A DNA stretch of 36,171 nt from Clostridiales bacterium UBA1316 (GCA_002307055.1 DBTM01000092.1:1-36171), one strand, 5' to 3'. Numbered from the stretch's first letter, positions 16,812 to 24,617 are shown. Made by a program: numbers and translations. Notes: a model not told the origin generated them from the sequence alone.

Positions 16812-19498
16812 CGTTTTCCTACCCGGAACAGATAAAAAAAGCGCTCGACGGCGTGAGCTTCACCGTCCGGCAGGGCGAGTTCGTCACACTGGCGGGACCG
16901 TCCGGCTGTGGAAAATCGACGCTTTTACGTCAGCTCAAAACCGTTCTGGCACCGCATGGAGCTTTGAGCGGCGAAATACTATTTGAAGGACGACAGCTGA
17001 GTGCCCTTGACCAGCGGGAGCAGAGCGCACGGATCGGCTTCGTGCAGCAGAACCCTGACAATCAAATCGTCACGGACAAGGCGTGGCACGAGCTGGCCTT
17101 CGGGCTGGAAAGCCTCGGATACGATACGCCGACGATTCGGGGTCGGGTGGCTGAGATGTCAAGCTTCTTCGGCATCCAGACATGGTTTTACAAGAACGTG
17201 ACAGAGTTATCCGGCGGGCAAAAGCAATTATTGAATCTCGCTTCAATCATGGCGATGCAGCCGTCCGTGCTCGTTCTCGACGAGCCGACGAGCCAGCTTG
17301 ATCCGATAGCAGCGGCGGATTTTCTCGCCACGGTGGGTAAGATCAACCGTGAGCTGGGGACAACTATCATCATGACAGAGCACCGGCTGGAGGAGGTCTT
17401 CCCCATGAGCGACCGCGTGCTCGTCATGGATTCGGGGAAGATCATCTGCGACGGGACGCCGGAGGACATTGGCGAAAGCTTACGCGAACACGGGCACGCC
17501 ATGTTTCTCGCCATGCCGACACCGATGCGCGTTTTCGCAGCCGTCCCCAGCGTTGGGCGCTGTCCCGTTACGGTGCGCGACGGGCGTTTGTGGCTGGACG
17601 AATATGCTAAGGATCACAAGCTCAAAGAGACTCCCGCCAAACCGGAAAACACAACCGCTGCAACAGGCTGCGGCGAGCCGGTCATTATACTGGAAGATAT
17701 ATGGTTCAAGTATGAAAAGGACCTGCCGGATGTGCTGCGCGGTCTGTCGTTCAGAGCCTATCGTGGCGAGTTTCTCGCCGTCCTCGGCGGCAATGGTACG
17801 GGCAAGACGACGATGCTGTCGGTGATATCCGGAGTCAACAAGCCCTACCGGGGCAAGGTTTTGCTCGAAGGCCGGGAGCTGGAGAAACAAAAAAATCAGT
17901 TTGACGGGCTTTTGGGTGTCTTGCCGCAGAATCCTCAGGCACTTTTTGTAAAGAAGACGGTGCGAGAGGATTTGTGGGAAATCATAAAGAGTCGGAAGCT
18001 GGCAAACGAGGACAGGGACAAGCGGCTGGCTTATGTTGTCCGGCTGTGCCGGCTGGAGGAACTGCTGGAGCGGCACCCCTACGACCTCTCCGGCGGCGAG
18101 CAGCAGCGGGCAGCGTTGGCAAAGGTGCTGCTGCTGGACCCAAAAATTTTGCTGCTGGACGAGCCGACGAAGGGGCTCGACGCCGAGTTCAAGCAGATCT
18201 TTGCCGGAATTTTACAGAGTCTTCTTCGCCGTGGCGTCGCCGTCGTTATGGTGAGCCACGACATTGAGTTCTGCGCCAAATACGCCCACCTCTGCGCGTT
18301 GTTTTTCGACGGCTCAATCGTTATGGAGGACGAACCTCGCGCGTTCTTCTCCGGTAACAGCTTTTACACCACAGCCGCAAACCGCATGGCGCGCCATCTG
18401 CTGCCCGGCGCTGTGACAGCGGAGGATGTGATTGCCGCCTGTGACGGGATCGTCCCGCCCCAGCCGGTGCTGCAGGAGGATGACACGACGCTGCCGGATC
18501 CGGAGACCGACCCGCCTGTTGAAACACTCAAAAAGCTGCCGTTGTGGCGTAAGCTCTTAGCCGGCGCAGCGGGCGCCGCCCTGCTCGCCGCCGCTTATCT
18601 CGCGCTGGCGGAACCGAACATCCCCTCGCTCATGGGTAAGAATAAGATGGGACTGTATATCATTATTCTCGCGGTCGCCGTTGTTCTGTCGGTGGCCATT
18701 AACCGCCGCGGAGAAAAGCCTATTGACAATGAGCAGGTACCCGTTGGGCAGCGGCGCCTGTCAAAGCGTACCGTCGCGGCGGCGGTAATGATATTGCTCG
18801 CCGTTCCGCTGACGATTTTTATCGGCGTATACTGGCTGGGCGACAGGAAATATTACTTTGTCTCCATGCTCATCGTTTTAGAGACGATGCTGCCGTTTTT
18901 TCTGCTCTTTGAGGGACGCAAGCCTCAGGCGCGGGAGCTTGTCGTCATTGCTGTCCTATGCGCGCTGGGCGTGGCGGGACGGGCGGCGTTTTTTATGCTG
19001 CCGCAGTTTAAACCCGTGGAGGCAATGGTCATCATATCGGGTGTCGCATTCGGCGGCGAGACGGGCTTCCTCGTCGGTGCTGTCACGATGCTCACCTCTA
19101 ACATAATGTTCAGCCAGGGACCTTGGACATCGTGGCAAATGTTCGCCATGGGTATTATCGGCTTTTGTGCGGGTGTACTGTTCAGGAAGGGGGTCCTCCG
19201 CCGCAGCCGTTTGCCGTTATGCATCTTTGGGGGACTTGCGGCCATTATTATTTACGGCGGTGTGATGAATCCCGCAACTGTCATCATGTACAACGACCAT
19301 CCGACATGGACGATGTTTCTGACTGCTTATCTCATGGGGTTTCCCTTCGACCTCGTCCAAGCAGTCGCCACCGTCATCTTCCTCTGGTTTCTCTCTCAGC
19401 CCATGCTCGAAAAGCTCGATCGGATCAAGGTGAAGTATGGTTTAATTGAATCGAGAGTGAGCAGTTCTTCAGGGAAGAGCAAACCCATCAAAAGATAG
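16784..19498 (+). CDS. Fused ECF transporter: two ABC ATPases plus S component in one polypeptide
   Basis: A 904-residue protein. The first ATPase has Walker A GPSGCGKST (38-46), signature LSGGQKQ (about 142-148) and Walker B VLVLDEPTSQLD. The second has Walker A GGNGTGKTT (about 335-343), signature LSGGEQQR (about 435-442), ILLLDEPTKGLD and an H-loop SHD. From about residue 583 to 890 there are several hydrophobic helices. They include the S-component stretches ARELVVIAVLCALGVAGRAA, FKPVEAMVIISGVAFGGE, GFLVGAVTMLTSNIMFSQGP and GGVMNPATVIMY, as in clostridial ECF S proteins encoded with DUF4430 proteins. Two-ATPase fusions are known (YkoD type); joining the S component as well is unusual. No stop or frameshift is seen at the junction. 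The start at 16784 overlaps the T gene by 28 bases. This is the probable energy and specificity unit of the corrinoid importer. Confidence 0.85.
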   Translation: MDSFTVRGLTFSYPEQIKKALDGVSFTVRQGEFVTLAGPSGCGKSTLLRQLKTVLAPHGALSGEILFEGRQLSALDQREQSARIGFVQQNPDNQIVTDKAWHELAFGLESLGYDTPTIRGRVAEMSSFFGIQTWFYKNVTELSGGQKQLLNLASIMAMQPSVLVLDEPTSQLDPIAAADFLATVGKINRELGTTIIMTEHRLEEVFPMSDRVLVMDSGKIICDGTPEDIGESLREHGHAMFLAMPTPMRVFAAVPSVGRCPVTVRDGRLWLDEYAKDHKLKETPAKPENTTAATGCGEPVIILEDIWFKYEKDLPDVLRGLSFRAYRGEFLAVLGGNGTGKTTMLSVISGVNKPYRGKVLLEGRELEKQKNQFDGLLGVLPQNPQALFVKKTVREDLWEIIKSRKLANEDRDKRLAYVVRLCRLEELLERHPYDLSGGEQQRAALAKVLLLDPKILLLDEPTKGLDAEFKQIFAGILQSLLRRGVAVVMVSHDIEFCAKYAHLCALFFDGSIVMEDEPRAFFSGNSFYTTAANRMARHLLPGAVTAEDVIAACDGIVPPQPVLQEDDTTLPDPETDPPVETLKKLPLWRKLLAGAAGAALLAAAYLALAEPNIPSLMGKNKMGLYIIILAVAVVLSVAINRRGEKPIDNEQVPVGQRRLSKRTVAAAVMILLAVPLTIFIGVYWLGDRKYYFVSMLIVLETMLPFFLLFEGRKPQARELVVIAVLCALGVAGRAAFFMLPQFKPVEAMVIISGVAFGGETGFLVGAVTMLTSNIMFSQGPWTSWQMFAMGIIGFCAGVLFRKGVLRRSRLPLCIFGGLAAIIIYGGVMNPATVIMYNDHPTWTMFLTAYLMGFPFDLVQAVATVIFLWFLSQPMLEKLDRIKVKYGLIESRVSSSSGKSKPIKR

Positions 19499-19562
19499 GG
19501 ACACAAAACCGTAGGGACTAAGGTGCGTACGCTAAGATTGTCTGGTTGCCAAATTGTTACAT

Positions 19563-19597
19563 GTAAAAGCCTACCCTCTTTTTGGGTAGGCTTTTAC
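19563..19597. terminator. 14-bp perfect hairpin terminator at the end of the cobalamin-uptake genes
   Basis: GTAAAAGCCTACCC (19563-19576) pairs exactly with 19584-19597 around a TCTTTTT loop, and the arm ends in TTTT. The A/T-flanked symmetric stem can work in both directions. Confidence 0.8.
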
Positions 19598-19869
19598 TCA
19601 GATAGACTATATGCAACTGATCATATTATGCACTGTCAGGGCAATTTAGACACATTGCTTTCGCTAAAGAAGAGCCGCCGAAACGAGTCACAGAGGCTAT
19701 CAAATGACAAAATGCTGATTTTAATATATCGCAGCAGACATCATTTTAAAGAGTATTTTCCAAAATTGTCTATGAATCATTATAATGATTTATAGAATTC
19801 TTCGTTAGGTTAACAAAATTTCAATCCGCCAGTTAAATAAAAGGGATAGGATATTAAAATTTTTCCGCT
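19598..19869. other. AT-rich gene-less stretch
   Basis: No convincing gene, RNA or repeat is visible here. The open frame that crosses it (19523-19795) starts before and runs through the 19563 terminator hairpin, has no ribosome site and no recognisable motif, and is treated as chance. Confidence 0.6.
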
Positions 19870-19872
19870 CAA

Positions 19873-20352
19873 CCCCCTCACTCAACGTGTAAGTAAGTGA
19901 GGGGGTTAGCAATCTCCTCCTTTGATCCTTGAAAACTGAATATCCGACGACCTAAGTACGTTAACTGACGAGCCCGATGAGGGACAGCAACCTCGCAGGA
20001 TGCGCTAAGACCCCCTGTGGCGGTAAACCGCCATCAAAGACGGCCATTTAAGGGGCGAGCGGTACCCATCCGTACGAACAACGACATTGGCAAGCTGTAT
20101 TGCGATAACCGCGTCAGCCTATAACGATACTCCCGCCCAGCCACAGACTCAAGCAATGGGGACGGTCAGCGGAAATCCCGGTGGAGGTGAGATTCCTGTG
20201 ATGCGGTGCCCGCCGCAGCTTTTGTTCGTCGCCCGAGGCTCGGGGAGTCGTGCCGAATTGAGCCAATAAGCGGAAATAAGGCTTAATGTCAGAATAAAAC
20301 GAGGGCCGAGCTATGTCCAAAGGGTTACATCATCGGAGTTCAGAACGGCCTT
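19873..20352 (+). ncRNA. Candidate large structured RNA, possibly HEARO/omega-RNA-like, no protein partner
   Basis: A GC-rich stretch set in AT-rich flanks, without a ribosome site or credible protein, but packed with hairpins. They are AACCCCCTCACT/AGTGAGGGGGTT (19871-19907), CGAG-CCC-GATGA-GGG...CTCG (19969-19995), TGGCGG-TAAA-CCGCCA (20018-20033), TGCGG/CCGCA near 20200-20217, CCCGA/TCGGG near 20232-20244, ATTGAGCC/GGCTTAAT (20258-20286) and GGCCG/CGGCC (about 20303-20350). The CTGACGAGC...GATGAGGG...CAACCTCGC block reminds me of HEARO/omega RNAs of IscB-type elements. That is recollection, not proof, and no IscB, TnpB or HNH gene follows. Strand is inferred from the downstream genes. Group I or II intron cores were not recognised. 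Confidence 0.45.
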
Positions 20353-20426
20353 TGTTTAATATTGAAATGAAGATTAAGTTCAAAGTATGAATATTGTGAA
20401 ACTAACTTTTACAGTCTCCGATGATG
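20328..20426. repeat. 11-bp inverted repeat with 77-base spacer
   Basis: CATCATCGGAG (20328-20338) is the exact reverse complement of CTCCGATGATG (20416-20426). The AT-rich interior holds two AATATT copies. It closes the 3' end of the structured stretch and could be an RNA stem or an element end. Confidence 0.6.
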
Positions 20427-20518
20427 GGCGTTTTGCACATTCCCTCAGGGTCTACTCAATGCTGTGGGTGAAATCATACGAAATGATTTTTTATTGAGAT
20501 GTGATAGGTGGGCGTGTT

Positions 20519-20623
20519 ATGAAAACAACACAGCTGGACACTAAATCCGAGACCATGCAAATCAAGGTAAGCGGCAAGCCTGTAACCTTGCACTTTTCAC
20601 CGAAGGATCGAAATAGTGTTTAA
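20519..20623 (+). CDS. Small ORF upstream of the recombinase, possibly TnpW-like and frameshifted
   Basis: A 34-residue ORF starting at ATG 20519 behind GATAGGTGGGCG. The middle reads MQIKVSGKPVTLHFSPKD, resembling the beta-strand core of small TnpW-type proteins found beside transposon recombinases. The frame stops at 20623, but another frame continues from about 20620 as LIEVLHSFSEYMYQK before a stop near 20665. A one-base change could therefore have broken a protein of about 50 residues. Function unknown; low confidence. Confidence 0.35.
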   Translation: MKTTQLDTKSETMQIKVSGKPVTLHFSPKDRNSV

Positions 20624-20760
20624 TAGAAGTGCTACATAGTTTTTCGGAATATATGTATCAGAAATGACTAAGTTGCTTTGAGCATATTTATTATGTCGGG
20701 TGTTTATTCGCTTAGCATTTTTTATAACTGGTGTTCATATGTTTTAAGGAGGTGATAATT

Positions 20761-20958
20761 TTGGAAAGCGCACAGAGGGATATGCTGACGGTCCTGCTGG
20801 GGCGGGTTTTTGAGCTTGGGTTAATCTCAGAATCGACTTACAGATCGGCCAGAAATTCTTTGGCTTCTACGGTAGACTTGCCGGAGGTGTTGTGGTATCC
20901 TGTGTGCTTGACAGAGGAGGATGAGGCGATAAATGGAAGTACGAAAAATACGCGCTGA
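20761..20958 (+). CDS. Small SHOCT-like protein translationally coupled to the recombinase
   Basis: A 65-residue ORF. The start is TTG 20761 because an excellent AAGGAGGTGAT ends 4 bases before it; the in-frame GTG at 20731 has no ribosome site. Residues about 9-28 (LTVLLGRVFELGLISESTYR) have the SHOCT-like pattern of a short helix, G-[LI]-I turn and helix. The 3' end overlaps the recombinase start by 26 bases, implying translational coupling and a possible accessory role such as a recombination directionality factor. That role is inferred from position only. Confidence 0.6.
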   Translation: MESAQRDMLTVLLGRVFELGLISESTYRSARNSLASTVDLPEVLWYPVCLTEEDEAINGSTKNTR

Positions 20959-22600
20959 GATGCGCATGGGACGGTCAATTTTCGACCTGCCGTTGCGGGT
21001 TGCATTCTACGCAAGAGTGTCCACAGATAAATATGAACAGCTCAGCAGCCTTGAAAATCAGGTGCAGTACTATACGGAGTTTATTCAAAACAAGCCCAAC
21101 TGGACATATGTCGAAGGGTACATCGACGAAGGAATCAGCGGGACAAGCACAAAAAAGCGGGATAGTTTCAATCGAATGATAGCGGACGCCAAAGCAGGAC
21201 GCCTCGACTTCATCATCACGAAAGAAATATCCCGCTTTTCTCGTAGTACGCTCGATAGCATTAAATATACGCAGGAACTTCTGGAGCACAATGTAGGTGT
21301 ACTGTTTCAAAACGACAATATCAATACGCTGGATACTGACAGTGAGTTCCGACTGGTCGTCATGGCCGGCGTAGCCCAGGATGAAGTGCGAAAGCTTTCC
21401 GAACGGTTAAAATTCGGTTTCCGGCAGTCAATACGCAACGGCCGCATCCTGGGAAATGACAAGATATGGGGTTACGACAAGAAGGACTGCAAACTGGCCA
21501 TCAACGAGGATGAAGCTGAGGTTGTACGCCTCATATTCGATCTCTATGCAAATGGGGGGCTGGGTGTCCGCCGCCTATCGCAGAAGCTCTACGACATGGG
21601 CTATACCAGTCGTAAGGGGAACGAGTTTAACGTACTGACCATCCGACATGTCCTAACGAATCCCAAATATAAGGGCTGGTATTGCGGCAACAAAACCCAG
21701 TCCATCGACTACCGAAGCAAAAAGAACGCCTTCCTAGACGAGAGCGAGTGGGTCACCTACCCCGACCCGAACGTTCCTGCCATCGTGCCCGAGGAGCTTT
21801 GGGACAGGGCGAACACCCTCTACAAATACCGCAGCGCGCAAATGCAGTCCCACCAGAACAGTGCCGAGTTCCACAACCGCTATGTGTACAGCGGCAAGCT
21901 CATCTGCGAGGAGCACGATGCCAGCTTTCACCGGCAGGTGCTCACCAGCGCCATGGGCGACAAAGAGGTCTGGCAGTGTCGGGTCTACCGTCAGCGTGGG
22001 CGAGCCGCCTGCTCTGCGCCGCAGCTTCGTACGGAAGAGCTGGATGAGATCATGGCTAAGATTTTCGCCAAGCTTGTAATAGACAAAAAGGCCATCATCG
22101 ACGCGCTGGTCGCAGTTATAAAAAACGCACCGGATGAGCACAACTATGAGCATGATGCGGATAAACTGGAGCAGGAGATTGCTCAAACAAACAAAAAAAA
22201 AGACCGACTGCTGGAGATGAGCGTGGAGGGTGCCATTAGTATTTCCGAGTTTAAAGGCCGCAACGACGGCTTTAACGAGCAGATACATACTATTGAAAAT
22301 AAACTAAATGTTCTGCGAGCTGAACAAGCGAAATCAACCGCCACCGCTGAGAATCTGGAGGCGATAAAGACCGCCCTCCAGCGGGAGCTTGACTTTTCTC
22401 ACGGCGTCAACTCTGAGTTGGTGGCGACCATACTAGACCATATCGTCGTGATGACGGACAGCAAAAAAGACGAAATACATCTCGAGATACATCTTAAGGT
22501 TGGGGGATCACAGGACATTCGTTTCGTACGCGAAAAATCCTCCCTTCGCTTTATCAGTTTAAAAAGTATTACACGCAGACAAGCGAGCAGGATGACCTGA
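20933..22600 (+). CDS. Large serine recombinase of a skin-like sigK element
   Basis: A 555-residue site-specific recombinase. The N-terminal resolvase domain reads RVAFYARVSTD with catalytic Ser at residue 30, followed by DEGISGTSTKKRDSFNRMI and the SRFSR motif. A recombinase domain follows (about 180-290, GYDKKDCKLAINEDEAEVVR and RHVLTNPKYKGWYCG). Next come a Cys/His cluster (CEEH ... WQC ... C) and a coiled coil (about 400-480) of the large-serine-integrase type. The last about 13 codons (22561-22600) overlap, in another frame, sequence encoding the sigma-K fragment. The gene therefore abuts the attachment site, as SpoIVCA-type recombinases do in sigK-interrupting elements. The start at 20933 lies inside the preceding small ORF. 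Confidence 0.85.
   Translation: MEVRKIRAEMRMGRSIFDLPLRVAFYARVSTDKYEQLSSLENQVQYYTEFIQNKPNWTYVEGYIDEGISGTSTKKRDSFNRMIADAKAGRLDFIITKEISRFSRSTLDSIKYTQELLEHNVGVLFQNDNINTLDTDSEFRLVVMAGVAQDEVRKLSERLKFGFRQSIRNGRILGNDKIWGYDKKDCKLAINEDEAEVVRLIFDLYANGGLGVRRLSQKLYDMGYTSRKGNEFNVLTIRHVLTNPKYKGWYCGNKTQSIDYRSKKNAFLDESEWVTYPDPNVPAIVPEELWDRANTLYKYRSAQMQSHQNSAEFHNRYVYSGKLICEEHDASFHRQVLTSAMGDKEVWQCRVYRQRGRAACSAPQLRTEELDEIMAKIFAKLVIDKKAIIDALVAVIKNAPDEHNYEHDADKLEQEIAQTNKKKDRLLEMSVEGAISISEFKGRNDGFNEQIHTIENKLNVLRAEQAKSTATAENLEAIKTALQRELDFSHGVNSELVATILDHIVVMTDSKKDEIHLEIHLKVGGSQDIRFVREKSSLRFISLKSITRRQASRMT
22558..22600 (+). other. Probable attachment/crossover region of the sigK-interrupting element
   Basis: Homology to sigma-K begins at about 22561-22575, while the recombinase frame ends at 22600. 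The crossover core must lie at or just 5' of the point where sigma-K homology starts. The exact core cannot be set without the left end. Confidence 0.5.
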
Positions 22601-23061
22601 TATCAATCGGCACTATCGGGCTGATCAAGGGGATATCAACCTATAAGCCCGACCGAAAGGTACGCTTGGCTACATATGCAAGCCGGTGCATCGAAAATGA
22701 GATACTGATGTATTTCAGAAGCCTTAAAAAAACAGCGGGAGATCTGTCTCTGTCTGACTCTATTGACACGGATAAAGACGGGAACAGCCTGTCACTGATG
22801 GAAGTTATCAGCGTCGAAGACGATATGCTCGATAACCTCAGTGCCCGGGAGACCTGTTCCCAGCTCAACAGATATATCAAGGAGACGCTGACAGGCAGAG
22901 AGGCGGAGATCATTGCCATGCGGTACGGGCTTGACAATATCAGTCCAAGGACTCAGCGTGAGATTGCCGCCTACTGCGGAATCAGCCGCTCGTATGTATC
23001 CCGAATTGAAAAAAAGGCTTTGGAAAAACTGCGAAAATGCTTTGAAGATACAGATTCGTAA
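22561..23061 (+). pseudogene. sigK: 3' half of sigK (sigma-K), separated from its 5' half at an element junction
   Basis: The frame starting at about AAA 22561 encodes KKYYTQTSEQDDLISIGTIG and continues through YKPDRKVRLATYASRCIENE (region 2), an LSLSDSIDTDKDGNSLSLME core and the C-terminal region 4 helix-turn-helix TQREIAAYCGISRSYVSRIE. This is sigma-K, the late mother-cell sporulation factor. The N-terminal part (start, region 1.2 and the HNLRLVAHI block) is absent here and nowhere else in the window. The ISIGTIGL region is where B. subtilis sigK is split by the skin element. A TTG at 22666 could be mis-taken as a start. The piece is intact to its stop, so excision of the intervening DNA could restore the gene. 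Confidence 0.82.
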
Positions 23062-23165
23062 TAATTGTATAAAATTGCGCGGAGTTATTGTGCACAATAG
23101 TAAAAACCATCGCGCTGAAAAATGGAAAAAATGAGATTTCTTAGGCACAATATTGACGTTTTTAA

Positions 23166-23200
23166 TAAAAAAGACCTGCTTCTAATGGCATGTCTTTTTT
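23166..23200 (+). terminator. Intrinsic terminator after sigK
   Basis: AAAAAAGAC-TGC near 23167-23178 pairs with GCA-GTCTTTTTT (23188-23200) with one bulge, and the stem ends in a six-T run. It separates sigK from the M23 gene. Confidence 0.75.
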
Positions 23201-23240
23201 ACTTTTGTGCTATCGTTGATCATTATGCTTATAATTGCTG

Positions 23241-23269
23241 TTGACAAGGTTGGCAAAATTATGTATTAT
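23241..23269 (+). promoter_or_regulatory. Strong sigma-A promoter of the M23 peptidase gene
   Basis: TTGACA (23241-23246), 17-base spacer, TATTAT (23264-23269): near-consensus. Transcription should start near 23276, at the first of the two palindromes. Confidence 0.8.
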
Positions 23270-23276
23270 ATGAAAT

Positions 23277-23313
23277 GTTACAATCTGTAACTAATGGTAA
23301 CGAAGATGTTACC
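23277..23313. promoter_or_regulatory. Tandem palindromes just downstream of the -10, candidate operator
   Basis: GTTAC-N5-GTAAC (23277-23291) and GGTAAC-N6-GTTACC (23296-23313) have centres about 20 bp apart, two helical turns. The TGTTAC/TGTAAC half-sites resemble WalR/PhoP-type response-regulator boxes. Their place over the start site suggests repression. Confidence 0.55.
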
Positions 23314-23345
23314 CAACTGAGAAATAGTGAGAACGAGGTGATACG

Positions 23346-24617
23346 GTGAGATTAATTGAGCCGAAAACAGATCGAATAGTTAAAATACCGGTCATCTGCG
23401 TCCGTTCATTTTTTAACCGGGCATTTTCACAGCGGCATAAAACGCACCGCGCCTGGTCGATGGCGGCAATGACGCTGGCCTTGGTTTTAATACTTACTGT
23501 TGTTTTGCTGAATACCCAGACGGGATTTGCTGTTTACCTTAACGGAGAGCCTATCGGCAGAGCCAAGAGCATGGAGGATGTTACGGCTATTGTCACAGGT
23601 GCCGAGGAACAGCTCAAAGATATCTTCGGTCACGATTATTCGCTTGACCGCTCCATATCCGTATCACCTGACCTTGGTGTCAAGGCTGATGACACAGAGA
23701 ATATTAAGAACGCCATCGTCGGCGGTATAGACGGCGTGACAAAAATGTATGTCCTTGAGGTGAACGGTAAGGCTGTCGGAGCGGCTGATAATGCAAAAGC
23801 GCTCGACGATATTTTAAGCAGCATCCTCAATGAATACTCCACCGCGCAGACGTCGTCTGTCAAATTTACCGATACCGTTACAGTGAATTACCGATTCGTC
23901 AGTAATGATATTACTCAGGATACAGCTTTGATAAAAACAATGCTGGAGCCTTCGAATACGGCGTCCTTATTTAAGCTGACCGTAGAAAACACAGAACAAA
24001 AGCAGTACACCAAAGAAGTTCCGTATTATGTGCAGCATTATAACGATGATACAGTTTATGAAGGCAACAGTGTTATAAAAACGGCAGGTGCGGCTGGAGA
24101 AAACCTCATCACTGAAAATACCGTTTATGTGAATGGCAGCGCGCAGCTATCGCAGATAATCAGCACAATTATGACGAAGTCGCCCGTCACGGAGATCATT
24201 GCCGACGGCACGGCGTTAAGGCCAAAAACAGCGTCGTATGGAAAATATATCTGGCCGGCGGCAGGTATAATCACATCGCCCTTCGGACACCGGACAGGTT
24301 TTGGTTCGTCCAATCATCAGGGCATCGATATCGCAGGCTCGTATGGAGAGGAAATTACGGCGGCTGACGGCGGCGAAGTTATAAAAGCCGACTGGTCATC
24401 CGGCTATGGTTTATTAGTCGAAATTCAGCATGACGACGGGGATGTTACATATTACGGGCACTGCAGCGAGCTCCTTGTCAAAGAAGGCGACCGTGTTTAT
24501 CAAGGCCAGGTTATCGCACATATGGGCGCAACAGGCGATGCAAACGGCATCCACTGCCATTTTGAAATAAGAGTAAACGGTTCACCGGTTAATCCGATTA
24601 AATATCTGCCAAAGTAA
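23346..24617 (+). CDS. G5-domain M23 peptidoglycan endopeptidase
   Basis: A 423-residue cell-wall hydrolase. There is one N-terminal membrane segment (about 39-58), then extracellular repeats starting VYLNGEPIGRAKS, a G5 domain (about 217-296, EQKQYTKEVPYYVQH) and a C-terminal LytM/M23 metalloprotease (about 318-418). Zinc-ligand motifs are intact: NHQGIDIA (HxxxD) and HCHFE (HxH). The start is GTG 23346, behind GAACGAGGTGATACG. It is transcribed alone between a near-consensus promoter and a terminator. It probably cleaves stem peptides during growth or sporulation; the precise bond is unknown. Confidence 0.88.
   Translation: MRLIEPKTDRIVKIPVICVRSFFNRAFSQRHKTHRAWSMAAMTLALVLILTVVLLNTQTGFAVYLNGEPIGRAKSMEDVTAIVTGAEEQLKDIFGHDYSLDRSISVSPDLGVKADDTENIKNAIVGGIDGVTKMYVLEVNGKAVGAADNAKALDDILSSILNEYSTAQTSSVKFTDTVTVNYRFVSNDITQDTALIKTMLEPSNTASLFKLTVENTEQKQYTKEVPYYVQHYNDDTVYEGNSVIKTAGAAGENLITENTVYVNGSAQLSQIISTIMTKSPVTEIIADGTALRPKTASYGKYIWPAAGIITSPFGHRTGFGSSNHQGIDIAGSYGEEITAADGGEVIKADWSSGYGLLVEIQHDDGDVTYYGHCSELLVKEGDRVYQGQVIAHMGATGDANGIHCHFEIRVNGSPVNPIKYLPK

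Noticed and set aside
19523..19795. Open frame of 90 codons after the ECF gene.
   Set aside because: It contains the 19563 terminator stem, lacks a ribosome site and has no family features.
20087..20269. 60-codon frame within the structured stretch.
   Set aside because: It spans several perfect hairpins, has no ribosome site and its translation is low-complexity, so it is taken as chance.
22666..23061. Independent small sigma factor starting at TTG 22666.
   Set aside because: Sigma-K homology continues upstream of this TTG to about 22561 in the same frame and there is no ribosome site, so it is the 3' part of sigK.
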